Assembly (NCBI GenBank): GCA_030144725.1
Contig: JASKMD010000008.1
Span: 16,823,863-16,887,862, forward strand
Origin: Haematococcus lacustris
Lineage: Eukaryota > Chlorophyta > Chlorophyceae > Chlamydomonadales > Haematococcaceae
Reading direction: 5' to 3'
Length of the DNA stretch: 64,000 bases
The translations under genes and the position numbers were made by a program. Below the pieces are notes generated by a model. The model was not told the origin of the DNA. It searched no databases and worked only from the letters and a program-made list of their open reading frames with translations. Positions 1-11,207 of this stretch are shown here, one piece after another; the stretch's first letter is position 1; the number at the start of each line of letters is the position of its first letter.

Positions 1-217
1 CTGTGCAGCATCGCGCGACAAAGCTCATTAGTGCAGTGCCAGTGCCAGTGCTTCCACCCACCCAGCGGGCTGTCTCGCCAACTGCAATGGCTCCACTACT
101 TCGTCGTCGATATCGCTATCAGGTTGGGTCGCGATAGAACGCTTCTTGCTAGTAGAGCCAGCGGGCCTCTTGTCTGGGCCATCTTTGCGCTTACGACCAC
201 TGCCTGGCCCGCCCATC
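1..217 (-). pseudogene. Partial 5' end of proline-array family gene (unit 1)
   Basis: This is the same minus-strand start exon as in the next two units, with ATG at 217 and a basic, NLS-like N-terminus containing GSGRKRKDGPDK and SKKRS. The rest of the gene would lie before position 1. No known family is recognised. Confidence 0.4.
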
Positions 218-349
218 GGAGAACCCAAAAATACCCCCCCCCCCGGCTTTTGGTTAAAAGATGTTTTGCACCGCGGCCGTGCAAAAAGTCCGTGCAAACC
301 ATCTCGGTGGGGGGTCACACCCCGTGCAAAACATCCGGTTTATTGCCCA

Positions 350-1634
350 GTTATACTGGAGGTTTGCGACGGCCGGTACGGCAGCGCGACGTCGGGGCCC
401 AGGAGGGCTCATCGCATTTTTCGGTATCAATGTCGCGAACCGTGCGAGAAATGTAGCGATGTGGGCGCCTAGCGACTACACAGGGTCCAACCCGTCGGGG
501 ATACCCCCGAGGACGCCGCCGATCGCCCCCTGTGATGAGCTCGACCCATGCCACAATCACCCTCTGTCACATGTTGTCATTGTATGTACCACACAAGGTG
601 ATGGAGCATGTCTTGGACCGCATCCCGGAATATAGACCCGCCCAGCTATCAGTGAAAGGTGGAAGCACGTGGAAAGGACCACTGGCCAAAAAGTTTATGG
701 TCTTGACAGAAGCCCAGGAATGATGGGGTCAAGGCTTTAGCAGAGTGCACGGTAGCGAAACAAAGTCCACGCACGGTGCTGCTGACACCTCAGTGAGATG
801 CTCTGCTTGCTTGGAGGCTGGGTTAGGCAGGTCTCGCGCCAGGTGTCAGGAAGGGCCCGGGCCATGAGGGGTCCCGACCCAACCCAGGGAATCTTGCGCT
901 TCGACCTGCGACCCACGTACGGTCGCACCCGTTGAGCCCCAGGTTGCAGCGAGCGACCATGTTCACAGTCCGCGGGAATGGCGGGCGGAGTGATCTGGGA
1001 GGCTTCAGTGCAAAACGCGAGTTATACTGGAGGTTTGCGACGGCCAGTGTGAGGGGAGTGAGGAGGTTTGCGCCCGACGCACCGACGGCCGTTCTTCGCG
1101 CAGCGGCTATCAGCGCGTTGCGTTGATCATTATGGGCCGTTCTTCGCGCAGCGGCTATCAGCGCGTTGCGTTGATCATTATGGTCATTATGGGCGTCGCA
1201 CGTTGAAGTTAGCTTTGCAGGGTGTGACCCGAGCCTGTGAGACCTGCCAGAAACAAGCCAGTCCATCACCAGCTATGTAAAATGCTATGTAAGATGCTAT
1301 GTTTCGGCCGCAGTGGTCCGCAAGGGTCGCAAGGGTCCGCAGTCCGCAGTCCGGGCCAAAGAATTCGCACGATATCCAATGATGTCGTTGCGTTCGAGCT
1401 AGTCATTGCCGCACACAGAACACCAGTCTCCCTGGGGAAGAACACTCGAGTTCCATGTGCAATGTCAATGTGCCAGGCCTTGTTCCCGTGACTGCCAGGC
1501 CCCAGCCTCAATGCAGATATATTCATGAGTATGTTAAGATTGATATGCTAAAGAGCGTGCGCACACGCGCAGCCTCCAGATAGGACTTGTACATACAAGT
1601 CATATGGTCAAGATGCCTACTCATCAGCTCCATC
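350..1634. other. Gene-free, CpG-rich part of the tandem unit
   Basis: No convincing gene. It holds the two 26-bp direct repeats (agttatactggaggtttgcg...) about 670 bp apart, and a 48-bp sequence duplicated in tandem at 1088-1183 (gccgttcttcgcgcagcgg...). It lies upstream of the minus-strand gene of unit 1 and so may contain its promoter. The same block recurs at about 3455-4739. Confidence 0.5.
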
Positions 1635-1875
1635 CTGCTGCCAGCTGTGCTCCTAGTGGTGCAAGCACCCCTACAGCTAGTGTGTAGGGTGGTGCTGCTG
1701 CCAGCTGTGCTCCTGGTGGTGCCATTACCCCTGCAGCTAGTGGGTAGGGTGGTGTTGCTGCCTACTATGCTCCTGTTGTTGCCAGCACCCCTACAGCTAG
1801 TGTGTAGGGTGGTGCTGCTACCAGCTGTGCTCCTGGTGGTGCCATCACCCCTGCAGCTAGTGGGTAGGGTGGTGT
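1635..1875. repeat. 60-bp minisatellite, four units (also 4740-4980)
   Basis: The unit begins ctgctgccagctgtgctcct and repeats every 60 bp with a few substitutions, alternating two subtypes. On the minus strand it can encode a PPY(P/T)LA(A/V)G repeat, so it may be a degraded coding array of the family above. Confidence 0.8.
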
Positions 1876-1979
1876 TGCTTTGGGAGGGTCGGCAGACTTC
1901 AAAATCTTGTCTTGCTTACAGTGTATACAACGTACAATGAACAAGAGCAGAGCGGGTGACAATTGTGTAGTCATCAAAG

Positions 1980-3322
1980 TCAATTGTGTAGCCTCACCGG
2001 CCTACGGCTATGGCTATACCAGGCAATGGCTACGACACATGTACCTGGCCAACCTACACTTAGCAGCCTAGTCTCTTCTCCAAGTTGTTCAATACTGCTG
2101 CGTATGCTGCATACACATCTTACATCTTGAGCTGCGCCCTGCCAGGCTCCTGAGAGGGCATGACTGCCAATCACTGCCCGCTTCATGCCACAGAACAGTG
2201 CATAGCCACTCTGTGGCTGCTTACCAGCTGCATCATCTTTCACAGGCAGCTGCAGGGCTTGGCAAGCTCCTTCTTGACATGGGCAGGCATTCTTGTGACA
2301 ACTTCTTTGAGGGCCTGGGATTGCTTGCATCCTCTCTCACGCGCTGCGCGTACCATCTCAATCACAAGCAGGTCAGGTAAGGCTGCAGTGTGATGGGCTG
2401 CTGTACTTGAGGAGCCTGCAGCAGTGCCCAGGGCTGTCAGGGCAGTTGGTGAGCCAGGGGGTGGTGCTGCAGTAGTGGCCCGAGCTGCTAGGTGCTCAGG
2501 TGAGCTCAGAAGGTGCCCCTGCAGCAAGCTGGGCCCTTGGGCTGGTTGCGACCCAGACAACATGCCTTGCAGTTGTTTGTGGAATGAGTAGGGCAGCATG
2601 GGGTCCCCAGGGCTGGGCAGCAGGCCTGACCTAAGGCTGGGCAGCAGGGCTGCACCAGGGCTGGGCAGCAGGCCTGCCCTATGGCTCGGCAGCAGGCCTG
2701 CCCCAGGGCTGGGCAGCAGGGCTGGGCAGCAGGGCTGCACCAGGGCTGGGCAGCAGGCCTGCAGCAGGGCTGGGCAGCAGGCCTGCCCCAGGGCTGGGCA
2801 GCAGGCCTGCCCCAGGGCTGGGCAGCAGGGCTGCACCAGGGCTGGGCAGCAGGCCTGCCCCAGGGCTGGGCAAAAGGGGGGCCCCAACGCTAGGCTGGGC
2901 TGTGTTAGGCGACTGGCTGGGCTGGTGGCTGCTTCCAGGCTGCATTCCCTGAATCATTGGAGCACAGCGCACTGCGAGTCCTAGATTACCCGTGAGGGCA
3001 AGGGGCATCTGCATGACAGTCTGCTGTAGTGTAGTCATCGTGCTTCGTGTCATTGTGTTTGTCTTCATCTGCTGACGCCTGTGATGGATGAGCTCCTCTA
3101 GTGCTCCTGTGCAGCATCGCGCGACAAAGCTCATTAGTGCAGTGCCAGTGCCAGTGCTTCCACCCACCCAGCGGGCTGTCTCGCCAACTGCAATGGCTCC
3201 ACTACTTCGTCGTCGATATCGCTATCAGGTTGGGTCGCGATAGAACGCTTCTTGCTAGTAGAGCCAGCGGGCCTCTTGTCTGGGCCATCTTTGCGCTTAC
3301 GACCACTGCCTGGCCCGCCCAT
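1980..3322 (-). pseudogene. Decayed proline-array family gene (unit 2 copy)
   Basis: The reading starts at ATG 3322 with a short basic, acidic-patched N-terminus (GSGRKRKDG, SKKRS, DSDIDDEVVE). A frame change near 3165 leads into a Thr/Met/Gln-rich stretch, then an array of about 24-bp units encoding LLPSPGAG-like octapeptides (about 2600-2872). The frame changes again inside the array near 2715, where a 13-bp subrepeat (cagggctgggcag) occurs twice. The C-terminus holds QALKEVV and, after another shift, GYALFCGMKRA. These match in order QAYKQVV and GYALYGAMKRA of the intact gene at 6823-8985, so the two are homologous. With three frame breaks and no clear introns I call a pseudogene; unrecognised splicing is the alternative. 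Function unknown. Confidence 0.55.
2600..2872. repeat. About 24-bp GC-rich minisatellite (also 5705-5977)
   Basis: Repeats of cagggctgggcagcaggcct-type units. On the minus strand they encode LLPSPGAG/LLPSPGAA. Irregular 13-bp insertions make the array change frame, which breaks the gene that contains it. Confidence 0.85.
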
Positions 3323-5084
3323 CGGAGAACCCAAAAATACCCCCCCCCCCGGCTTTTGGTTAAAAGATGTTTTGCACCGCGGCCGTGCAAAAAGTCCGTG
3401 CAAACCATCTCGGTGGGGGGTCACACCCCGTGCAAAACATCCGGTTTATTGCCCAGTTATACTGGAGGTTTGCGACGGCCGGTACGGCAGCGCGACGTCG
3501 GGGCCCAGGAGGGCTCATCGCATTTTTCGGTATCAATGTCGCGAACCGTGCGAGAAATGTAGCGATGTGGGCGCCTAGCGACTACACAGGGTCCAACCCG
3601 TCGGGGATACCCCCGAGGACGCCGCCGATCGCCCCCTGTGATGAGCTCGACCCATGCCACAATCACCCTCTGTCACATGTTGTATGGTATGTACCACACA
3701 AGGTGATGGAGCATGTCTTGGACCGCATCCCGGAATATAGACCCGCCCAGCTATCAGTGAAAGGTGGAAGCACGTGGAAAGGACCACTGGCCAAAAAGTT
3801 TATGGTCTTGACAGAAGCCCAGGAATGATGGGGTCAAGGCTTTAGCAGAGTGCACGGTAGCGAAACAAAGTCCACGCACGGTGCTGCTGACACCTCAGTG
3901 AGATGCTCTGCTTGCTTGGAGGCTGGGTTAGGCAGGTCTCGCGCCAGGTGTCAGGAAGGGCCCGGGCCATGAGGGGTCCCGACCCAACCCAGGGAATCTT
4001 GCGCTTCGACCTGCGACCCACGTACGGTCGCACCCGTTGAGCCCCAGGTTGCAGCGAGCGACCATGTTCACAGTCCGCGGGAATGGCGGGCGGAGTGATC
4101 TGGGAGGCTTCAGTGCAAAACGCGAGTTATACTGGAGGTTTGCGACGGCCAGTGTGAGGGGAGTGAGGAGGTTTGCGCCCGACGCACCGACGGCCGTTCT
4201 TCGCGCAGCGGCTATCAGCGCGTTGCGTTGATCATTATGGGCCGTTCTTCGCGCAGCGGCTATCAGCGCGTTGCGTTGATCATTATGGTCATTATGGGCG
4301 TCGCACGTTGAAGTTAGCTTTGCAGGGTGTGACCCGAGCCTGTGAGACCTGCCAGAAACAAGCCAGTCCATCACCAGCTATGTAAAATGCTATGTAAGAT
4401 GCTATGTTTCGGCCGCAGTGGTCCGCAAGGGTCGCAAGGGTCCGCAGTCCGCAGTCCGGGCCAAAGAATTCGCACGATATCCAATGATGTCGTTGCGTTC
4501 GAGCTAGTCATTGCCGCACACAGAACACCAGTCTCCCTGGGGAAGAACACTCGAGTTCCATGTGCAATGTCAATGTGCCAGGCCTTGTTCCCGTGACTGC
4601 CAGGCCCCAGCCTCAATGCAGATATATTCATGAGTATGTTAAGATTGATATGCTAAAGAGCGTGCGCACACGCGCAGCCTCCAGATAGGACTTGTACATA
4701 CAAGTCATATGGTCAAGATGCCTACTCATCAGCTCCATCCTGCTGCCAGCTGTGCTCCTAGTGGTGCAAGCACCCCTACAGCTAGTGTGTAGGGTGGTGC
4801 TGCTGCCAGCTGTGCTCCTGGTGGTGCCATTACCCCTGCAGCTAGTGGGTAGGGTGGTGTTGCTGCCTACTATGCTCCTGTTGTTGCCAGCACCCCTACA
4901 GCTAGTGTGTAGGGTGGTGCTGCTACCAGCTGTGCTCCTGGTGGTGCCATCACCCCTGCAGCTAGTGGGTAGGGTGGTGTTGCTTTGGGAGGGTCGGCAG
5001 ACTTCAAAATCTTGTCTTGCTTACAGTGTATACAACGTACAATGAACAAGAGCAGAGCGGGTGACAATTGTGTAGTCATCAAAG

Positions 5085-6427
5085 TCAATTGTGTAGCCTC
5101 ACCGGCCTACGGCTATGGCTATACCAGGCAATGGCTACGACACATGTACCTGGCCAACCTACACTTAGCAGCCTAGTCTCTTCTCCAAGTTGTTCAATAC
5201 TGCTGCGTATGCTGCATACACATCTTACATCTTGAGCTGCGCCCTGCCAGGCTCCTGAGAGGGCATGACTGCCAATCACTGCCCGCTTCATGCCACAGAA
5301 CAGTGCATAGCCACTCTGTGGCTGCTTACCAGCTGCATCATCTTTCACAGGCAGCTGCAGGGCTTGGCAAGCTCCTTCTTGACATGGGCAGGCATTCTTG
5401 TGACAACTTCTTTGAGGGCCTGGGATTGCTTGCATCCTCTCTCACGCGCTGCGCGTACCATCTCAATCACAAGCAGGTCAGGTAAGGCTGCAGTGTGATG
5501 GGCTGCTGTACTTGAGGAGCCTGCAGCAGTGCCCAGGGCTGTCAGGGCAGTTGGTGAGCCAGGGGGTGGTGCTGCAGTAGTGGCCCGAGCTGCTAGGTGC
5601 TCAGGTGAGCTCAGAAGGTGCCCCTGCAGCAAGCTGGGCCCTTGGGCTGGTTGCGACCCAGACAACATGCCTTGCAGTTGTTTGTGGAATGAGTAGGGCA
5701 GCATGGGGTCCCCAGGGCTGGGCAGCAGGCCTGACCTAAGGCTGGGCAGCAGGGCTGCACCAGGGCTGGGCAGCAGGCCTGCCCTATGGCTCGGCAGCAG
5801 GCCTGCCCCAGGGCTGGGCAGCAGGGCTGGGCAGCAGGGCTGCACCAGGGCTGGGCAGCAGGCCTGCAGCAGGGCTGGGCAGCAGGCCTGCCCCAGGGCT
5901 GGGCAGCAGGCCTGCCCCAGGGCTGGGCAGCAGGGCTGCACCAGGGCTGGGCAGCAGGCCTGCCCCAGGGCTGGGCAAAAGGGGGGCCCCAACGCTAGGC
6001 TGGGCTGTGTTAGGCGACTGGCTGGGCTGGTGGCTGCTTCCAGGCTGCATTCCCTGAATCATTGGAGCACAGCGCACTGCGAGTCCTAGATTACCCGTGA
6101 GGGCAAGGGGCATCTGCATGACAGTCTGCTGTAGTGTAGTCATCGTGCTTCGTGTCATTGTGTTTGTCTTCATCTGCTGACGCCTGTGATGGATGAGCTC
6201 CTCTAGTGCTCCTGTGCAGCATCGCGCGACAAAGCTCATTAGTGCAGTGCCAGTGCCAGTGCTTCCACCCACCCAGCGGGCTGTCTCGCCAACTGCAATG
6301 GCTCCACTACTTCGTCGTCGATATCGCTATCAGGTTGGGTCGCGATAGAACGCTTCTTGCTAGTAGAGCCAGCGGGCCTCTTGTCTGGGCCATCTTTGCG
6401 CTTACGACCACTGCCTGGCCCGCCCAT
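5085..6427 (-). pseudogene. Decayed proline-array family gene (unit 3 copy)
   Basis: Sequence-identical, as far as I can see, to the copy at 1980-3322, shifted by 3105 bp. It has the same start codon context, the same LLPSPGAG array (about 5705-5977) and the same frame breaks. The identical lesions show that the damage predates the duplication. Confidence 0.55.
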
Positions 6428-6739
6428 CGGAGAACCCAAAAATACCCCCCCCCCCGGCTTTTGGTTAAAAGATGTTTTGCACCGCGGCCGTGCAAAAAGT
6501 CCGTGCAAACCATCTCGGTGGGGGGTCACACCCCGTGCAAAACATCCGGTTTATTGCCCAGTTAACCCTCGACCCACAAACCGCACCCTAACCTGACCCG
6601 TTCTCCGCAACCGCTTGGTCATTTCAAGCAAGACTAGGTGCGTTGGATGGGGCTTGCGAAGGAGCTCACGTCATGAAAATCAGAAATCAAGGGGTCGACA
6701 TGTCAGGGTCTAACTTGCTCATTCACCTGAACCGTTAAT

Positions 6740-6781
6740 GTAAGCGTTAAGGTAAGCGTCACGAACTTGCAACTCCTGAAC
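6740..6781. other. Relic matching the Fanzor-element terminus and its flank
   Basis: Contains gtaagcgttaaggt (6740-6753) followed by ttgcaactcctgaac (6767-6781). The second is the reverse complement of the conserved 3' end of the Fanzor element (gttcaggagttg) plus 'caa'. The same two words in the same order lie at 45819-45832 and 45886-45900, next to the truncated Fanzor copy. Probably a shared dispersed repeat or the remnant of an insertion. Confidence 0.4.
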
Positions 6782-6784
6782 GAA

Positions 6785-8057
6785 CCCAGCCCCCTGCCCT
6801 GAGCAACTGGCTGGCTGCAGGCATGCCTTACCCTACCCAGCCCCCTGCCCAGCCACCTGACATGCAGCCCAGCCTGGCTGCAGCCCTGGCCCCCCCTGCC
6901 CAGCCCCCTGCCCTGAGCAACTGGCTGGCTGCAGGCATGCCTTACCCTACCCAGCCCCCTGCCCAGCCCCCTGACATGCAGCCCAGCCTGGCTGCAGCCC
7001 TGGCCCCCCCTGCCCAGCCCCCTGCCCTGCAGCCCAGCCTGGCTGCAGGCCTGCCTTACCCTACCCAACCCCCTGCCCAGCCCCCTGACATGCAGCCCAG
7101 CCTGGCTGCAGCCCTGGCCCCCCCTGCCCAGCCCCCTGCCCTGAGCAACTGGCTGGCTGCAGGCATGCCTTACCCTACCCAGCCCCCTGCCCAGCCCCCT
7201 GACATGCAGCCCAGCCTGGCTGCAGCCCTGGCCCCCCCTGCCCAGCCCCCTGCCCTGAGCAACTGGCTGGCTGCAGGCATGCCTTACCCTACCCAGCCCC
7301 CTGCCCAGCCCCCTGACATGCAGCCCAGCCTGGCTGCAGCCCTGGCCCCCCCTGCCCAGCCCCCTGCCCTGAGCAACTGGCTGGCTGCAGGCATGCCTTA
7401 CCCTACCCAGCCCCCTGCCCAGCCCCCTGACATGCAGCCCAGCCTGGCTGCAGCCCTGGCCCCCCCTGCCCAGCCCCCTGCCCTGAGCAACTGGCTGGCT
7501 GCAGGCATGCCTTACCCTACCCAGCCCCCTGCCCAGCCCCCTGACATGCAGCCCAGCCTGGCTGCAGCCCTGGCCCCCCCTGCCCAGCCCCCTGCCCTGA
7601 GCAACTGGCTGGCTGCAGGCATGCCTTACCCTACCCAGCCCCCTGCCCAGCCCCCTGACATGCAGCCCAGCCTGGCTGCAGCCCTGGCCCCCCCTGCCCA
7701 GCCCCCTGCCCTGAGCAACTGGCTGGCTGCAGGCATGCCTTACCCTACCCAGCCCCCTGCCCAGCCCCCTGACATGCAGCCCAGCCTGGCTGCAGCCCTG
7801 GCCCCCCCTGCCCAGCCCCCTGCCCTGAGCAACTGGCTGGCTGCAGGCATGCCTTACCCTACCCAGCCCCCTGCCCTGCAGCCCAGCCTGGCTGCAGCCC
7901 TGGCCCCCCCTGCTCAGCCCCCTGCCCTGAGCAACTGGCTGGCTGCAGGCCTGCCTTACCCTACCCAGCCCCCTGCCCAGCCCCCTGCCCTGCAGCCCAG
8001 CCTGGCTGCAGCCCTGGCCCCCCCTGCCCAGCTCCCTGCCCAGCTCCCTGCCCTGAG
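6785..8057 (+). repeat. 114-bp coding minisatellite, eleven units
   Basis: Unit starts are seen at 6823, 6937, 7051, 7165, 7279, 7393, 7507, 7621, 7735, 7849 and 7951; the tenth unit is 102 bp. Each encodes 38 residues containing PYPTQPP, MQPSLAAALAPP and ALSNWLAAG. Units are nearly identical at DNA level, so the array is young or homogenised. Length is a multiple of three throughout, so the frame is kept. Confidence 0.95.
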
Positions 8058-8985
8058 CAAAAAGAGCAAGGGAGACTACATGAGGACACTCTCATGCTTT
8101 GAGGACATAGAGTCCGAGTATGAGTTTGGGCTACCTGGGGTTCGACCACCCTTGAAGTTCCTCGAGGCAGAGCAGGGAAGGCCACACAGGGGTGGCGACA
8201 AGAACTACTCTGACCAGGTCGAGTACCTCAAGGACTGCGTCTTCACCATAAAGATGGTGAGGGAGTTGGAGGGTCTGACGGCCAAAGAGCTGCAGGAGCT
8301 TGCTGACAAGGACTTCAGGACTGCAGCTTCCCAGTCTCAGGGATCCAACAAGGCCAGGTTTCACAGGCGCTGGTCTGGGCTACGAAAGTGGCTGCAAGAC
8401 AAGTTCCCCAAGCACTACCAAGCTGCCAGGGAAATGAAGAAGAAGCCAGGCATGACAGCAGCAGAGGCCATGGCTCTGATGGACCGCCCAGTGGAGAGTG
8501 TCCCCACTCCTTTGCGGCTGTTAAAGAGGGGGCGACAGGAGCAGGGCCTCCACAGCCCCAATGCTCAGTCTGCCAAGAGGATCCTGTTTGGTGAGCTCCA
8601 GTGTGAGGAGCTGGGCTTGGATGTGGCAGCCTGTGCTGACACATTGATCACACAGCTCCAGCAGCAGGCAGGTGCTGTTTGTGGCAGCACTCAGGGTCAG
8701 GCCTACAAGCAGGTGGTGGGTGGGGTGCAGGAAGGTGTGCTGGTGCAGCTGGCTGCAGCCTTGTCCCTACCTATCAGCACTTCCAAGGGAGGCCAGCAGG
8801 GCATGTGTGGGTATGCTCTCTATGGCGCAATGAAGAGGGCTGGGATGGAGGCACAGCACCCAGGGGTGGAGGCTGCTCAAATCACCAAGCTATTGGCATC
8901 AGCATGGGCATGTGGGGGGGGGGCTATCCAGGGTGTGTACAACATGTATGCTGCCATTGCCAACAAGCTGGAGGGCAGGAAGTGA
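6823..8985 (+). CDS. Proline-repeat protein with unique C-terminal domain (lineage-specific family)
   Basis: An uninterrupted 720-codon ORF. Residues 1 to about 410 are the 38-residue Pro/Ala/Gln array; about 410-720 are a unique, charged, probably folded region with a helical segment rich in K/E/Q (for example ELEGLTAKELQELADK) and a C-terminal GYALYGAMKRAG motif. The frame is open upstream of the first ATG through another partial repeat to a stop near 6745, and no ATG lies before the array, so the true N-terminus may be in an unseen exon. It shares its C-terminal motifs with the broken genes of the tandem unit next door. The array is predicted disordered. No catalytic motif, signal peptide or membrane helix is visible. 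Function unknown; a mobile-element accessory gene is possible because the family is multicopy and array-driven. Confidence 0.7.
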   Translation: MPYPTQPPAQPPDMQPSLAAALAPPAQPPALSNWLAAGMPYPTQPPAQPPDMQPSLAAALAPPAQPPALQPSLAAGLPYPTQPPAQPPDMQPSLAAALAPPAQPPALSNWLAAGMPYPTQPPAQPPDMQPSLAAALAPPAQPPALSNWLAAGMPYPTQPPAQPPDMQPSLAAALAPPAQPPALSNWLAAGMPYPTQPPAQPPDMQPSLAAALAPPAQPPALSNWLAAGMPYPTQPPAQPPDMQPSLAAALAPPAQPPALSNWLAAGMPYPTQPPAQPPDMQPSLAAALAPPAQPPALSNWLAAGMPYPTQPPAQPPDMQPSLAAALAPPAQPPALSNWLAAGMPYPTQPPALQPSLAAALAPPAQPPALSNWLAAGLPYPTQPPAQPPALQPSLAAALAPPAQLPAQLPALSKKSKGDYMRTLSCFEDIESEYEFGLPGVRPPLKFLEAEQGRPHRGGDKNYSDQVEYLKDCVFTIKMVRELEGLTAKELQELADKDFRTAASQSQGSNKARFHRRWSGLRKWLQDKFPKHYQAAREMKKKPGMTAAEAMALMDRPVESVPTPLRLLKRGRQEQGLHSPNAQSAKRILFGELQCEELGLDVAACADTLITQLQQQAGAVCGSTQGQAYKQVVGGVQEGVLVQLAAALSLPISTSKGGQQGMCGYALYGAMKRAGMEAQHPGVEAAQITKLLASAWACGGGAIQGVYNMYAAIANKLEGRK

Positions 8986-9165
8986 GCGACATGCCATCAG
9001 TCTGTGGATCAGCTGTTGATTGTGACTGGATTGTTTGCATGGTTTACATGGATTGGTTGACAACGATACGTGGAAGAAGCTTTATGCAAGGGGACAAGTC
9101 TAGTAAAACTGGGAACAGGAAGACGCTTGTTCCTGTTGCTTACAAATGGTAGAAGAGGAAACACA

Positions 9166-9170
9166 TGTAA
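9166..9170 (+). terminator. TGTAA polyadenylation signal
   Basis: TGTAA lies about 180 bp after the stop of the proline-repeat gene. TGTAA is the usual green-algal poly(A) signal, which supports real transcription of that ORF. Confidence 0.5.
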
Positions 9171-9222
9171 GGGGCTGTCTATGCACTGCCCTGCAGCCAT
9201 ACTGCTGCCACTCCCTAGCCCC

Positions 9223-9790
9223 TAGCACCACAGCTGCTCCTACCTAGCACCACAGCAGCTCCTACCTAGCACCACAGCAGCTCCAGCCCAACACCACAGC
9301 TGCTCTGTAGCACAGCTGCTGCTGCCTTGCCTCACAGCTGCTCTGTAGTACAGCTGCCCAGCACCACAGCTGCTCTGTAGCACAGCTGCTCCTGCCTTGC
9401 CTCACAGCTGCTCTGTAGCACAGCTGCCCAGCACCACAGCTGCTCCTGCCTTGCCTCACAGCTGCTCTGTAGTACAGCTGCCCAGCACCACAGCTGCTCT
9501 GTAGCACAGCTGCTCCTGCCTTGCCTCACAGCTGCCCAGCACCATAGCTGCCCAGCACCACAGCTGCTCTGTAGCACAGCTGCTCCTGCCTTGCCTCACA
9601 GCTGCTCTGTAGTACAGCTGCCCAGCACCACAGCTGCTCCTGCCTTGCCTCACAGCTGCTCTGTAGTACAGCTGCACAGCACCACAGCTGCTCTGTAGCA
9701 CAGCTGCTCCTGCCTTGCCTCACAGCTGCAATGTAGCACAGCTGCATAGCACACAGCTACTCCTGCCCAGCACCACAGCTGCTCTGCTCT
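9223..9790. repeat. CAGCTG-rich satellite array
   Basis: Irregular tandem units of caccacagctgctctgtagcacagctgctcctgccttgcct type, each with palindromic CAGCTG. The array is open in several frames on the minus strand (ATEQLWCWAAV-like), a by-product of repetition. The same family recurs at 33880-34003. Confidence 0.85.
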
Positions 9791-10045
9791 ATAGCTCCAG
9801 CCTAGCACCGGGGTAGAACAGCGAGGGACCGCTGCTACACAGCTATTTGTCGACCTCTTCGCGGTTTGTCGACCTGCGGGTGGTGGACCAGTCAACCAGT
9901 TAGAGCTTTCATTTCTCAGCTTCCCTCAAGACTATACGCTTCATCTTGATACCACGTCTCGCTGCGCAACGTGCTACGCGACAGGATTTCCCATGCGACA
10001 CACCTTGGATTTTCGGTCCCGCTGTTTCGGGAGCCTTTGGACCCC

Positions 10046-10165
10046 GCGACCTCACCAGCCGCTTGGCCCACGCCTGTAGCCCGCAGCCTGCGGTTCCCGT
10101 GGCTTTCTGCGCTCACTCCCCTCCCCGCACTTTTTCGGTTTTGGCCCAGGCCGAAACCGTGGGGA
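10046..10165 (+). repeat. Dispersed repeat, inverted partner at 33714-33822
   Basis: The stretch from gacctcacc through cttggcccacgcct, cggttcccgtggctttctgc to aggccgaaaccgtggg matches the reverse complement of 33714-33822 with a few substitutions and small indels. Both copies sit beside a CAGCTG array, so they are likely pieces of one dispersed element. Confidence 0.8.
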
Positions 10166-11207
10166 GAACCTCGGGGACCCGCTATCTTGCTGAAGTTGTT
10201 GATAAGAATCATGTACAGCTTTATTAGCTCCTTGGGTAGAGGCATCGCTCTGTGCCGCCAAAGGCCGCGGACCACCGTATAGACGGTCTGTATAAACGGA
10301 AAAATACAGAGCCATTTGCAAAAAAACGATTACACGGTACAAACGGACTGTTCTGGACCGTATTTGGTAACACTGGGCTGCGGCCAGTGAAAAGCATGGT
10401 GTGCTTGTGCTTGGTGTGCTTGCTGCGCTTGGCTGGCGGGGGGGGTGCTTTGCCCAGGCTCTGACTCATAGGCTGAGGCTGCTGCTTGTGTGGCTGCCTG
10501 TCTGCTGCATGGGGGCTGTGGCAGGATGTGGGGGGTCGCTACCGGGCACCACATCAGGCGGCCTGATTCAGGCCACGCACTGGATAGTCACGCTGCTGGC
10601 TCAAGGCTGGGCGCAGTAGGCGGTGGTGCACCTGCCCTGCTTGCGACTTCCAGTCTGCAGGCCTGGGAGCCTTCTAATCGTCCAGCTGCTCCTCACTCTG
10701 CATGATTGTAGGGCCTATGAAGGAGGCAGGCTATAACAGCCCAATCTTGAGCCAGGTCATGCCAACATGACCTAGTCCAAAGCCTGTGTGCCAGCCTTTC
10801 GTTGGGTCGGAATGCTCGTGCTTAAACGGTCACTTCTGGGCGGGCGTCGATGTAGCCAAGCGATCTAGCGGGATGGTCGCCGCATGTGTGTCTCCCACCC
10901 ACCTGCATAGACGTATCGTGCGAGCTGCCCGAGGCGGTGCGCCCCGGACGTCTCAGACTATGCGGAGCCATGGCGGTGATGACCCAGTGCACACCCCTGG
11001 CGTCACATTGCCCCCCACAGTACAGCTAAACAGTTTGGTCTAACATAGTGTGAAGGGTGCACACAACAGGATGTGTGTGCTACGTTTCTCGCACACCGCC
11101 CTTTCAAAATGGTGTGTGCTGTACAAAAAGTTTATAAAGGTCGGCACTCGACAAAGTCTGTTGGGAAGGCTTCTAAGGATCTCTGATGAGCTCTGGGGAG
11201 CGAGGAT
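10166..11207. other. Intergenic, no gene recognised
   Basis: I see no convincing coding sequence. The stretch ends in an AT-richer region just upstream of the HECT-ligase start codon and should contain its promoter (a TATA-like tttataaa occurs near 11130). Confidence 0.4.

Larger units (their letters stand above)
1..6564. repeat. 3.1-kb near-perfect tandem segmental duplication, 2.1 copies
   Basis: Three head-to-tail copies are seen: 1-3106, 3107-6211 and a partial third at 6212-6564. I see only one difference between copies 1 and 2, a short change near 585 versus 3685 that makes copy 1 one base longer. The third copy diverges just after 'gcccagtta', which is also the start of a 26-bp direct repeat inside the unit (about 351-376 and 1019-1044). 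The window opens inside the first unit, so more copies may lie upstream. Such identity means a very recent duplication or an assembly artefact. Confidence 0.95.

Noticed and set aside
6823..8985. Transposase function for the proline-array protein
   Set aside because: No DDE, Tyr-recombinase or RT motif is visible; only multicopy nature speaks for it.
9262..9895. Minus-strand ORFs with LWCWAAV repeats
   Set aside because: By-products of the CAGCTG array; no start context, no unique domain.
10224..10705. Several ORFs of 70-80 codons
   Set aside because: Overlapping in both strands, no motifs, no splice support.
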